From a bacterium (lineage in GTDB: Bacteria; Myxococcota_A; Bradymonadia; Bradymonadales; Bradymonadaceae), in the NCBI GenBank assembly GCA_030427705.1, contig JAUIBR010000037.1:1-64000 (forward strand): a stretch of 64,000 nt of DNA, read 5' to 3'. Positions 35,856 to 43,417 of this stretch are shown one piece after another. Every line of letters starts with the position of its first letter. Within the stretch, counting starts at the first letter, position 1. The notes beneath the pieces were generated by a model that was not told where the DNA came from, ran no database searches, and saw nothing but the letters and a program-made list of their open reading frames with translations. The translations under genes were made by a program, and so were the position numbers.

Positions 35856-35858
35856 TTC

Positions 35859-37268
35859 TTAAAGAAGGTCAAAGTATGTGTTGGGCTCAGGCATCGCGGG
35901 CATGACTTGGTCTGCCGCGGCTGCGACGCGCAGCAAACGCTCGTCACGCCAGGGCGATGCCATAAGGTGCATACCAACTGGCAATCCACCCGCCAATCCG
36001 CAGGGAATCGACACGCCTGGGAACCCGGAGATCGTACCAAGGAACGTGTATCGCGAGAGCGCCGCATTGAGCTCGGTGTCGACCTCACATTCCTTCTCCA
36101 TTGTGCGTGTCACGGGGCGAGCCGTGCATGCCACTGTGGGATGGAGGAACGCGTCAAATCGATTGCAGATGTCGGTGAACTCGCGCCGGATTAGTTGGCG
36201 AATTCGCTGAGCCTGCAGATACTCCATCGCAGAGACGCGCTCTCCAACGGCCAATAACAGGCGCGTATCCAGATTGTAGTCTTCACGATGTTTAACAAGC
36301 CAGTCACGCTGACCGGCCGCCGACTCCACGCAGAATGTGATGTAACCCACCTTTTGAATCTCTTGGACCCATTGAATATCAACGCGCTCTATGGTCGCGC
36401 CGTGCTCACGCATTCGGGCCAAGGCCTCGTGAAATGCGCGTGCGACCTCAGGTTCGGCGTCATCTGCAAATTCCGGGCACCATGCGAATCGAAGCTTGTT
36501 CAAAGGCGGAACGCGAAGCCCACCTTGCTGCCGTGCGTCAGGCCCGAACATTGAAGTGTCGTCGGCCTTATCCGGCCCTGCGGTCGCATCCAGAAAGAGC
36601 GCCAAATCGTCCACGCTGGCACCAAGTGGCCCTACATGGTCGAGGGTCCAACTGAGCAGCTTGCCCCCCACGCTGGGAATCCGACCAAACGTGGGTTTGA
36701 GCCCGTAGACCCCGCACAACGCAGCTGGCATTCGAATCGAACCACCCGCATCGCTGCCCACGGCCAGCGGTGCAATGCCAGATGCGACAGTGGAGGCGGA
36801 ACCACTTGATGACCCGCCAGTGAAACGCTTTGGGTCATGTGGATTTCGAGGACACGGGTAGTGAGGATTGGTCCCAACCCCACCCATGCCGATCTCGGTC
36901 ATATGGGTCTTTCCAAATAGAATCGCGCCCTGTTCCCGAAGTCGACCCGCCACTACGGAGTCCTGATGGCTTGGTCTTTGGCCTTTGAAGATCGTGCCGG
37001 CTCGGGTTCGATACCCCTCGACATCGAACTCATCTTTGACTGGAATCGGAACCCCATCCAGGGGTCCAATCGGCTGCCCTGCGGCGTAGCGCTCGGCGCT
37101 TTGGGTCGCTTGCTCCAGGATGTCTTCCTGCCGAATCTCAATGAATGGATGGAGGCTCTTGTCCGCATTCTTTGCGGCCTCCAGGGTCTTCAGGGCGATA
37201 TCAACTGGAGACAAGGCTCCAGACAAATAGGCGTCCGTATATTCGCGGCATGTGGGTCGTAGAAACAT
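35859..37268 (-). CDS. amidase-signature family amidohydrolase
   Basis: Hydrolyses an amide bond; family includes GatA, fatty-acid amide hydrolases and general amidases. The 469-residue protein has the Ser-cisSer-Lys triad in place: Lys78 in PIPVKDEFDV, cis-Ser about 153 in GGSSSGSAST and nucleophile Ser177 in GSDAGGSIRMP. The length is typical. Its sequence lacks the GatB/GatC neighbours that would make it GatA, so the substrate is unknown. The ATG overlaps the stop of a small upstream gene by 4 nt, and tlyA follows after 3 nt. Confidence 0.9.
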   Translation of the reverse strand: MFLRPTCREYTDAYLSGALSPVDIALKTLEAAKNADKSLHPFIEIRQEDILEQATQSAERYAAGQPIGPLDGVPIPVKDEFDVEGYRTRAGTIFKGQRPSHQDSVVAGRLREQGAILFGKTHMTEIGMGGVGTNPHYPCPRNPHDPKRFTGGSSSGSASTVASGIAPLAVGSDAGGSIRMPAALCGVYGLKPTFGRIPSVGGKLLSWTLDHVGPLGASVDDLALFLDATAGPDKADDTSMFGPDARQQGGLRVPPLNKLRFAWCPEFADDAEPEVARAFHEALARMREHGATIERVDIQWVQEIQKVGYITFCVESAAGQRDWLVKHREDYNLDTRLLLAVGERVSAMEYLQAQRIRQLIRREFTDICNRFDAFLHPTVACTARPVTRTMEKECEVDTELNAALSRYTFLGTISGFPGVSIPCGLAGGLPVGMHLMASPWRDERLLRVAAAADQVMPAMPEPNTYFDLL

Positions 37269-37474
37269 CAGACCTCCTCTGGCGGATGCACAGGGAGGGT
37301 GGCGATCGGTGGATCCGTCTCTCGTAGGTCGAACTCCATCAGATCATTGAGCTCAAGGTCCGCAAAAAGCTGACGTTTCACGACCTCACCCGTCATGGGC
37401 GCCTCGGCCGCGTTGACGATGGTCTTCAGCTTGATGCCAGAGAGGACGAGTTCCTTTTTCTTCGACTCTGCCAT
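37268..37474 (-). CDS. small conserved-looking protein upstream of the amidase
   Basis: Not recognised. It has 68 residues from ATG 37474 (MAESKKKELVLSGIKLKTIV). A GTG at 37504 in the same frame would add ten residues but lacks support. No membrane helix or motif is seen; the sequence is acidic toward the C terminus. The overlap ATGA with the amidase start and the clear reading frame favour a real gene, possibly an adaptor or a subunit for the amidase. AAGG lies 7 nt before the ATG. Confidence 0.55.
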   Translation of the reverse strand: MAESKKKELVLSGIKLKTIVNAAEAPMTGEVVKRQLFADLELNDLMEFDLRETDPPIATLPVHPPEEV

Positions 37475-37665
37475 GAAAATGCCTTTTTCGAAGTGGGGTA
37501 ACACGTTCTATCACGAGGATTCATCGGGGGAAAAGCGTCGCCTATCTTGACCTGCGAGGTAGGCCTCTGCTAACAAGGCGCTTCTTTTGGAGCATTTAGA
37601 TTTGTGTCGCTCCGCACAACGACCGAAAGCCTTTTAAATCAAGGCGTTAGAAAGGTGTTACACCG

Positions 37666-39249
37666 ATGGAACCTGTTACTGGTTTTCTAGCAATTGCGTT
37701 AGGCGTGGCTGTCATCGCAGCCGTGTTTTTCTTTCTTGGCGATGCGAAGTACCGCAAGCTCTACCTCGAAGCGAAGGACGAGCTGGACTCGAAGCCCAAG
37801 AAGAGCTCCACAAAATCTAAGTCATCCGATACGTCGTCGAAGAGCACCGAAGCTCCCAAGGTCGACCAAAGCGAACTGCGTGAAGCCCGCGAAGAGATCA
37901 AGAGCCTCAAAAAGAAGCTGCATGATCTGAAGGAAGAGGCCAAAGACCTCCGGGCTGAGAACAAAGACGCCAAAGAGACGAAGAAGAAGCGCAAGAAGGA
38001 CAAGAGCAACGATGCGGACATGATCTTCGCCCTGCGCGAAGAGCTCGCCGAAGCGAAGGCTGAGGCTGAGGAATACCGTGCCAAGCTCGCCAACGCGCCG
38101 ACCGCCAAAGCACCAAAGCGCGACGCCGATCCGGAGCCAAAACAGGACAGGAAGTCCGCGGAGCCGGTCAACGAAGACGATCTGGTCGCTCAATACGATC
38201 AGAAGTTTAAGAAGGCCAAGGCCGAGTTCGACGCTGAGCTTCGAACGCTGAACAAGAAGGTCAAATCGACCTCCGGCAACGTCGACAAGCAGCGCCGACG
38301 CGCTGACAACAACGACCGCGCATACAAGATTACGCAGCGCCAACTCGATATTGCTCAAGAGAAGATCAAGATTCTTGAGGCGCAGCTTAATGAAGCTGGG
38401 ATCACGCCAGGTGAGCCTCCTGAGAGCCTCTACGCCGAGCCGGTCGCGCCAAAGAAGCGCAAGAAGGCAAAGCGCGTGGAAGTAGCCGAAGAGGTTGAGG
38501 AGACCCCGGAAGTACAAGAGTCAGCACCGGTTGAAGAGCCAGCTGCTGAACCTGAGGTCGCCGAAGAGCCTGAAGCTGCCGAGGAACCACAAGCCGAAGC
38601 GCCTGCTGAAGCTGAAGCTGCAGAAGAACCAGCAGAAGAGCCTGAGGCCGAAGAGCCTGTGATGGAGGCGGTCGCCCCAATCACTCGCAAGAAGGCACCA
38701 CAAGCTGACGAAGAAGCAGACGCTGAAGAGTCTGACGACACCATCAAGTCAGCGCCGGTTTCGATGGAAGACGTCGAAGCAGCCAAGGCAGAGCCTGCTG
38801 AAGAGCCTGAAGCTGAAGCGGCTGAGGAGCCTGAAGCAGCTGAAGAGCCACAAGAAGACCTGGGTTCAACCCAAGTCCTCCACGGCTCAAAGGTCGCTGA
38901 GATCGCTGGTGATGTGGCTGAAAGTGCCGAAGAGACCGCAGAAGCTGCTCTAGCTGAAGAGCCTGCAGAGCCTGAAGCAGAAGCTGCTGCTGAGCCAAGC
39001 GAACCGGAAGTGTCCGACGCATCTGAGACCGAATCTACTTCGGTACTCGGAAGTGGCACGCTCGCTTCATTTATGAAGCAGGACAGCGAGGCAGATACCA
39101 ACGGTGAAGACGATGAGTCGAAGAAGACTCAGTTCGGTATGCCGGCTATCGGCGACGATGCAAAGCAGACTCGATTTGGAATGCCATCGCCTTCGGACGG
39201 TGAAGATTCGTCAGTAGACGATGCCTGGGCTGACATCGACGTCGACTAA
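37666..39249 (+). CDS. membrane-anchored acidic coiled-coil protein with repeated T(Q/R)FGMP motif
   Basis: The 527-residue protein has one N-terminal membrane helix (GFLAIALGVAVIAAVFFFLG) and then a Lys/Glu-rich coiled coil to about residue 250 (SELREAREEIKSLKKKLHDL and similar). Residues about 260-440 are low-complexity Glu/Ala/Pro, and the C terminus carries KKTQFGMP and KQTRFGMP. The Thr in each motif looks like a possible phosphorylation or FHA-recognition site; similar Lys-Thr-hydrophobic-Gly motifs occur in myxobacterial signalling proteins from memory. No enzyme domain is present. A weak TTGACC-17-CTAACA promoter candidate lies at 37547-37575. The function is probably structural or scaffolding. 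Confidence 0.7.
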   Translation: MEPVTGFLAIALGVAVIAAVFFFLGDAKYRKLYLEAKDELDSKPKKSSTKSKSSDTSSKSTEAPKVDQSELREAREEIKSLKKKLHDLKEEAKDLRAENKDAKETKKKRKKDKSNDADMIFALREELAEAKAEAEEYRAKLANAPTAKAPKRDADPEPKQDRKSAEPVNEDDLVAQYDQKFKKAKAEFDAELRTLNKKVKSTSGNVDKQRRRADNNDRAYKITQRQLDIAQEKIKILEAQLNEAGITPGEPPESLYAEPVAPKKRKKAKRVEVAEEVEETPEVQESAPVEEPAAEPEVAEEPEAAEEPQAEAPAEAEAAEEPAEEPEAEEPVMEAVAPITRKKAPQADEEADAEESDDTIKSAPVSMEDVEAAKAEPAEEPEAEAAEEPEAAEEPQEDLGSTQVLHGSKVAEIAGDVAESAEETAEAALAEEPAEPEAEAAAEPSEPEVSDASETESTSVLGSGTLASFMKQDSEADTNGEDDESKKTQFGMPAIGDDAKQTRFGMPSPSDGEDSSVDDAWADIDVD

Positions 39250-39250
39250 T

Positions 39251-39279
39251 TTGCGTTACACAATCCTGCTCGCTAGAGT
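39251..39279 (+). promoter_or_regulatory. candidate promoter of the cysS leader
   Basis: TTGCGT (39251-39256), 17 nt and TAGAGT (39274-39279). Transcription would begin about at the leader ATG (39286), so the leader peptide message would be leaderless. The match is moderate and the -35 overlaps the end of the upstream gene region. Confidence 0.4.
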
Positions 39280-39285
39280 CACGTC

Positions 39286-39354
39286 ATGAACGAACGATTT
39301 TTCATCCAGCGTTTGTCCGAAGCTACGTCCTGTAGCTGTTGTTGTTGTTGCTAA
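39286..39354 (+). CDS. poly-cysteine leader peptide upstream of cysS
   Basis: A 22-codon frame too short for ordinary gene calls. It reads MNERFFIQRLSEATS, then Cys-Ser-Cys-Cys-Cys-Cys-Cys and TAA, with Cys codons beginning at 39331, 39337, 39340, 39343, 39346 and 39349. Six cysteines in the last seven codons just upstream of the gene that charges tRNA-Cys is the classic layout of an amino-acid-sensing leader: shortage of charged tRNA-Cys stalls the ribosome here and changes downstream RNA folding. No Shine-Dalgarno precedes the ATG, in keeping with leaderless translation. Leaderless poly-Cys upstream frames acting as attenuators are known in mycobacteria; I know of none in this group for cysS. 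Confidence 0.75.
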   Translation: MNERFFIQRLSEATSCSCCCCC

Positions 39355-39428
39355 AACAACGACCCGCATCCCTGTAATTTTTTGGCATATTTATAGAATC
39401 GCGCACGCCTCGTCGTGCGCTGAGGACG
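39321..39428 (+). promoter_or_regulatory. candidate cysteine-responsive attenuation region of cysS
   Basis: Several RNA pairings can be drawn. AGCTAC/GTAGCT (39321-39326 with 39332-39337) makes a hairpin whose loop contains GTCCT. CGTCCT (39326-39331) is complementary to AGGACG (39423-39428), which is the cysS Shine-Dalgarno. GTTGTT (39344-39349) can pair with AACAAC (39355-39360). GCGCACG/CGTGCGC (39401-39407 with 39414-39420) forms a 7-bp hairpin just before the Shine-Dalgarno. A ribosome stalled at the first Cys codon would cover 39326-39331 and free the Shine-Dalgarno. There is no GC-stem plus T-run terminator, so control of translation initiation is more likely. These pairings are drawn by eye. 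Confidence 0.5.
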
Positions 39429-39432
39429 CATC

Positions 39433-40959
39433 ATGGCAGCAGAACCAAAAGCTTTTTCGGTATACAACACGCTCACAGGAAACAAGGAATCCGTTCAGAC
39501 GCTCGAGCCGGGCAAGGTCTCGATGTATGTCTGCGGTGTGACGGTCTATGACCTCACCCATATCGGACACGCTCGCGTGTTTGTGTTTTTCGACGTGGTG
39601 CAGCGCTTCCTTCGCCATCTGGGCTATGAAGTGAACTACGTCCGAAATCACACGGACGTCGACGACAAGATCATCAAACGTGCAAACGAAGTCGGTGAGG
39701 ACCCACTGGCTCTGGCGCAGCGCTTCATCCACGCATTGGACGAGGACATGGGCCGCCTGTTGTGCCAGTCGCCCGACCACGAACCTAAGGTCTCCGACCA
39801 TATTCAGGAGATCATCGAGATGACGCAGACCCTCATCGACAAAGGATACGCCTACGAATCCAATGGGGACGTCTACTACCGCGTCGAGAACTTCGAAGGG
39901 TACGGCAAGCTCAGCGGTCGAAAGCTCGAAGACATGGAAGCTGGCCGATCTGGACGTGTGGCCGACGACGAAGTGGTCAAAGAAAACCCATTCGATTTCG
40001 CGCTTTGGAAAAATGCCAAAGAAGGCGACGTCAGCTGGGAATCACCATGGGGTAACGGGCGCCCAGGCTGGCATATCGAATGCTCAGTCATGAGCTCCAA
40101 ATACCTTGGTGCGAACTTCGATATTCACGGTGGCGGCCGAGACTTGATCTTCCCCCACCACGAGAACGAAATCGCCCAGAGCGAGGCAGCGCACGATTGC
40201 GCGTTTGCAAACTATTGGATGCACGTCGGCATGGTGAACGTTGCGGAAACGGACGAAGACGGAAACGCGATTGAGCGCAAGATGTCGAAGTCGCTGGGCA
40301 ACTTCTGGACAACGCGAGATGTCTTGAAGGGCTATCACCCCGAGGCGATTCGGTACTTCATGCACACGACGCAGTACCGTCACCCAATCACGTATTCCGA
40401 GGACAACCTTAACGAGGCAACCCAGCGTATCGAGTATCTGTACACGACGCTTGAGCGCCTTGATGAATCGTTGGCGAAGGCAGGCCACAGCGTGGACAAC
40501 CCTCCGGAAGAGACCGGCTACTTCGAGAACAAAGGCGAAGTGCTCGACGGCTTTATGGACCGCTACGAAAACGGAATCCTTGAAGACTTCAACACACCGG
40601 TTGGTCTCGCGGGATTGGGAGAGCTGGCTCGAATCGCAAACGAACTGACGGAATCCAAGAAGAAAGCCAAAGGCGAGCGCCTTTGGACGATCTACAAATG
40701 CCGTCAGCTCTTGACCGAAGCGGGCTCGATTCTCGGCATGCTTAGTCGCGACCCGAAGGTGGTCCTCGCCGAGCTGACCGACCTGAAAGTAATGCTCTTG
40801 GGCATCGACCGCGACGAGGTCGAAGCGAAGATTGTGGCGCGAAAACAGGCTCGTGATGACAAGGACTGGGGCCGTGCAGACGAAATTCGCGACGAGCTCT
40901 TGGCCATGCGCATCGAAATCATGGATGGTACGGAAGGTACAACCTGGCGAGTGAAGTAA
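39433..40959 (+). CDS. cysS: cysteinyl-tRNA synthetase
   Basis: Attaches cysteine to tRNA-Cys. The 508-residue enzyme has MYVCGVTVYD with the first zinc Cys, the HIGH motif (THIGHARV, about residue 42), GWHIECSVMS with the second Cys, HHENEIAQSE with the zinc His and Glu, and the KMSKS loop (RKMSKSLGN, about 283). All catalytic parts are intact and the length is usual. TGAGG lies 7-11 nt before the ATG and just after a hairpin. The gene is preceded by a poly-Cys leader and followed within 3 nt by a DUF2752 gene, so it heads an operon. Confidence 0.97.
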   Translation: MAAEPKAFSVYNTLTGNKESVQTLEPGKVSMYVCGVTVYDLTHIGHARVFVFFDVVQRFLRHLGYEVNYVRNHTDVDDKIIKRANEVGEDPLALAQRFIHALDEDMGRLLCQSPDHEPKVSDHIQEIIEMTQTLIDKGYAYESNGDVYYRVENFEGYGKLSGRKLEDMEAGRSGRVADDEVVKENPFDFALWKNAKEGDVSWESPWGNGRPGWHIECSVMSSKYLGANFDIHGGGRDLIFPHHENEIAQSEAAHDCAFANYWMHVGMVNVAETDEDGNAIERKMSKSLGNFWTTRDVLKGYHPEAIRYFMHTTQYRHPITYSEDNLNEATQRIEYLYTTLERLDESLAKAGHSVDNPPEETGYFENKGEVLDGFMDRYENGILEDFNTPVGLAGLGELARIANELTESKKKAKGERLWTIYKCRQLLTEAGSILGMLSRDPKVVLAELTDLKVMLLGIDRDEVEAKIVARKQARDDKDWGRADEIRDELLAMRIEIMDGTEGTTWRVK

Positions 40960-40962
40960 CGC

Positions 40963-41373
40963 GTGAAGTGGCGAGTTAGCGAGCGGGAGAATGGGGAAGT
41001 TCCAGTAGGTGCGTACCTCATGCTCCCGCTTTTCATTTTGCCGCTCCTCGGTCACTACGTCGGCAACGGCTCCATCAACCTGGGGACATGTGCCATGAAG
41101 GTCGCTACGGGCCTTCCCTGCCTAACGTGTGGGTCAACGCGCGCGACGATGCTGCTGTTTGACGGTCATGTCCTGGATGCGCTCACATTTCAGCCGATGA
41201 TGATGTTCATCTATCTCTTTCTGACCATCTGGGGCTCCATCAGCCTTTGGGCGTTCGTGACGCGCAAGCGCGTGAAGATCAAGCTGACCGATCGCGAAGA
41301 TTTTGTGCTCAAAGCCCTGCTGGTTGGCATCCCAATTACAAACTGGTTTTACCTGGTGAACGCTGGAATCTAG
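40963..41373 (+). CDS. DUF2752 small membrane protein
   Basis: The 136-residue protein has the DUF2752 core GLPCLTCGSTRATMLLFDGH with its CxxCGxTRA motif, and three hydrophobic helices (LMLPLFILPLLGHYVG, MMMFIYLFLTIWGSISLWAF and LVGIPITNWFYLV). Function of the family is unknown. I list the GTG at 40963, 3 nt after cysS, as start; the ATG at 41020 is an alternative and would begin at the first helix. The stop shares bases with the next start (TAGTG), which supports an operon with cysS and the next gene. Confidence 0.8.
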   Translation: MKWRVSERENGEVPVGAYLMLPLFILPLLGHYVGNGSINLGTCAMKVATGLPCLTCGSTRATMLLFDGHVLDALTFQPMMMFIYLFLTIWGSISLWAFVTRKRVKIKLTDREDFVLKALLVGIPITNWFYLVNAGI

Positions 41374-42425
41374 TGGATCCCGCAGCACACACATTGTTTG
41401 GGGCGACGCTTGCTGAGACTGGCCTGCGCAACAAAACCCGCTATGCGACAGCTACGCTGATCGCGGGCGCGAACATTCCCGATATCGACGCCGTCTTCAC
41501 GTTCTTAGGGCGCGACATGTCGCTCTATCTGCGGCGCGGCCATACACACGGCGTCGTTGCGTTGGTGGTGCTGCCTCTGATTCTGACCGGAATCATGTGG
41601 GCGCTAAACAAGCGCAAACCCGCTGAAGACGGGCCAGACTTCAATCTAAAGTGGGTGATGATTCTGGCATTCATCAGCACATGGTCACATCCGCTGCTGG
41701 ACCTCATGAACACCTATGGGGTGCGCCTGCTAATGCCGTTCGATGGCCGGTGGTTCTACGGCGACACGCTCTTCATCATGGATCCATATTTCTGGCTGCT
41801 GACCGCGGCGGGAGTCGTGTTGGCTCGTTCCAATAGCAAACGCGCCGTCGCGGGGTGGCTGATGCTGACCATACTTGCGACACTTCTGGTCGTGCTGGTC
41901 CCATTCGTTCCGTTATGGGTTAAAGTTATTTGGCTGCTGGGAGTCGGCGCAATCACACTTCTGCGCTGGAAGGGGTTTGTTCAGCCCCGATTCAGCCAGA
42001 ATGTCTCGCGGTTTGGGTTCACCGCATTGATTCTCTACATCGCGGCCGTCTTTTTTGCGGCGAGGTCCGCGGAATCCGAGGCCATGGCGAGTGTCTCTCA
42101 GGCCGAACTTGCCGTCTCCAACCCGATGCCTGGCCAACCCTTTACACAACGCGTCGTCGTCAAAAAGCCCGAGAGCTACGTCGTGATTCAAGCCGATGGT
42201 TCGCAGCAAGAGGTACCACGCCGCGATCCGATGTATGACGATGTTATCAAGCGCGCGCTCAAAGACGAATCAATCAAGGGCTTTTCGAATTGGATGCGCC
42301 TGCCGCACTACACAATCATCGACGAAGGCGAGTCTTGGTTGGTCGAAATCCGCGACCTGCGGTATGTGGAGCCCGGTGAAGAAGCACGCGGGATTGGATT
42401 GGCAAAGGTCCAAGTCCCCAAGTAG
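41373..42425 (+). CDS. YdjM-like (DUF457) metal-dependent membrane hydrolase
   Basis: The 350-residue protein starts at a GTG overlapping the previous stop, giving MDPAAHTLFGATLAETGL. ANIPDIDAVFTFLGRDMSLYLRRGHTHGVVALVVLPLIL carries the DUF457 His/Asp pattern, and HPLLDLMNTYGVRLLMPF is the second conserved part; the family is annotated as metal-dependent membrane hydrolases. Five or six membrane helices follow. The tail (about 300-350) is soluble. Earlier in-frame starts back to 41247 would overlap the previous gene by over 100 nt. The reaction is unknown. Confidence 0.82.
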   Translation: MDPAAHTLFGATLAETGLRNKTRYATATLIAGANIPDIDAVFTFLGRDMSLYLRRGHTHGVVALVVLPLILTGIMWALNKRKPAEDGPDFNLKWVMILAFISTWSHPLLDLMNTYGVRLLMPFDGRWFYGDTLFIMDPYFWLLTAAGVVLARSNSKRAVAGWLMLTILATLLVVLVPFVPLWVKVIWLLGVGAITLLRWKGFVQPRFSQNVSRFGFTALILYIAAVFFAARSAESEAMASVSQAELAVSNPMPGQPFTQRVVVKKPESYVVIQADGSQQEVPRRDPMYDDVIKRALKDESIKGFSNWMRLPHYTIIDEGESWLVEIRDLRYVEPGEEARGIGLAKVQVPK

Positions 42426-42436
42426 CGAGCGCGACG

Positions 42437-43417
42437 TTGGCGGAGCCTTTCGTTTTCCATTTTTCGCGGGGAGATCACGGACGACCCGAGATCATGTACA
42501 TCGCAGATGTACGAGCGGCGTGCGGACTCTGCAAACACGAGCAGATCCAACGGTTCTATCATGCGACACCATTTCATGAGCTGACGTTGGAAGGGTTCAT
42601 TAACCTAGCGCGTGGCACGGCGCAGAAGACCGATTACGAGTGTGAGAACTGCGGGACCATGGTCGTCCCAGAACACACCCTGAGGACGACAACTACTCTT
42701 GGGATGGCTGACGAGAGTGGTGTTCTGGTGGCGTTTCATGACCTCCAAGCCGATGAACTCTCTTTTCGCGGCACAGCTCCCAGACGATTGGACCCACAGG
42801 AGTTACCAGGGTTTGACCCTGCGAAAGCCAGTGGGGCGGCGACCGATGACCTGGATGACGAGTGGTTTGAACACACGTTCGACCGCGCATTTAACCTGAA
42901 GCGTGCATGGGCTGAGTTCTTGGACGAGTTTGACGATGACGATGACGAGGGTTGGACACAGCTCGCACCTGGATGCATCGCTATCTTGGCCCCGAGTTTC
43001 GAATCCGCAGAGGCCGTTGCGCAATCTGATGAAGTCAGCGAAGCCGCGGGAAATGGAGCGTTTGTCCTGCTCGAGATCACACAGGCTCCAGACGACTTCG
43101 ACGTTAGCTATGGCGCGATCAACCGTTGGTTGGCCCCACATCATCGAGAGTTCATCAAAGGCCGAAGCGCGGCGGTATTGCTGTCGGCCGACGAGGCGGT
43201 CCGACTGATCGCGCGCACATTTGAAGTGGCATTGCTGAAATTTGAACGTGTCGATAGCGACTACACCGCCATCACGACGCCAGGCGAGATCGTACACAAG
43301 CAACCCTTGAGGCTACTCCAAGTTTTACAACGCGCAGCCCACACTGGCATCACACCAGGGGAAGCGGCGCGACTGAGCGCTGAGGAGATTGCAGCGGAGT
43401 TGTTGCGGGTATGGTAG
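42437..43417 (+). CDS. cytoplasmic protein of unknown function with Cys4 zinc-ribbon-like motif
   Basis: Not recognised. The 326-residue protein has Cys29-x2-Cys32 and Cys69-x2-Cys72 (CGLC and CENC), spaced like a zinc ribbon, then an acidic stretch (LDEFDDDDDEG) and a mixed alpha/beta C-terminal region. The start is uncertain: a TTG at 42437, 11 nt after the previous stop, gives MAEPFVFHFS; the first ATG is 42494, just before the first CxxC. It overlaps the next gene by 7 nt and belongs to the cysS operon. Confidence 0.65.
   Translation: MAEPFVFHFSRGDHGRPEIMYIADVRAACGLCKHEQIQRFYHATPFHELTLEGFINLARGTAQKTDYECENCGTMVVPEHTLRTTTTLGMADESGVLVAFHDLQADELSFRGTAPRRLDPQELPGFDPAKASGAATDDLDDEWFEHTFDRAFNLKRAWAEFLDEFDDDDDEGWTQLAPGCIAILAPSFESAEAVAQSDEVSEAAGNGAFVLLEITQAPDDFDVSYGAINRWLAPHHREFIKGRSAAVLLSADEAVRLIARTFEVALLKFERVDSDYTAITTPGEIVHKQPLRLLQVLQRAAHTGITPGEAARLSAEEIAAELLRVW

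Noticed and set aside
39375-39382. T-run downstream of the poly-Cys leader as a transcription terminator
   Set aside because: TTTTTT at about 39378 is not preceded by a stable GC stem, so classic transcription attenuation is less likely than control of translation initiation.
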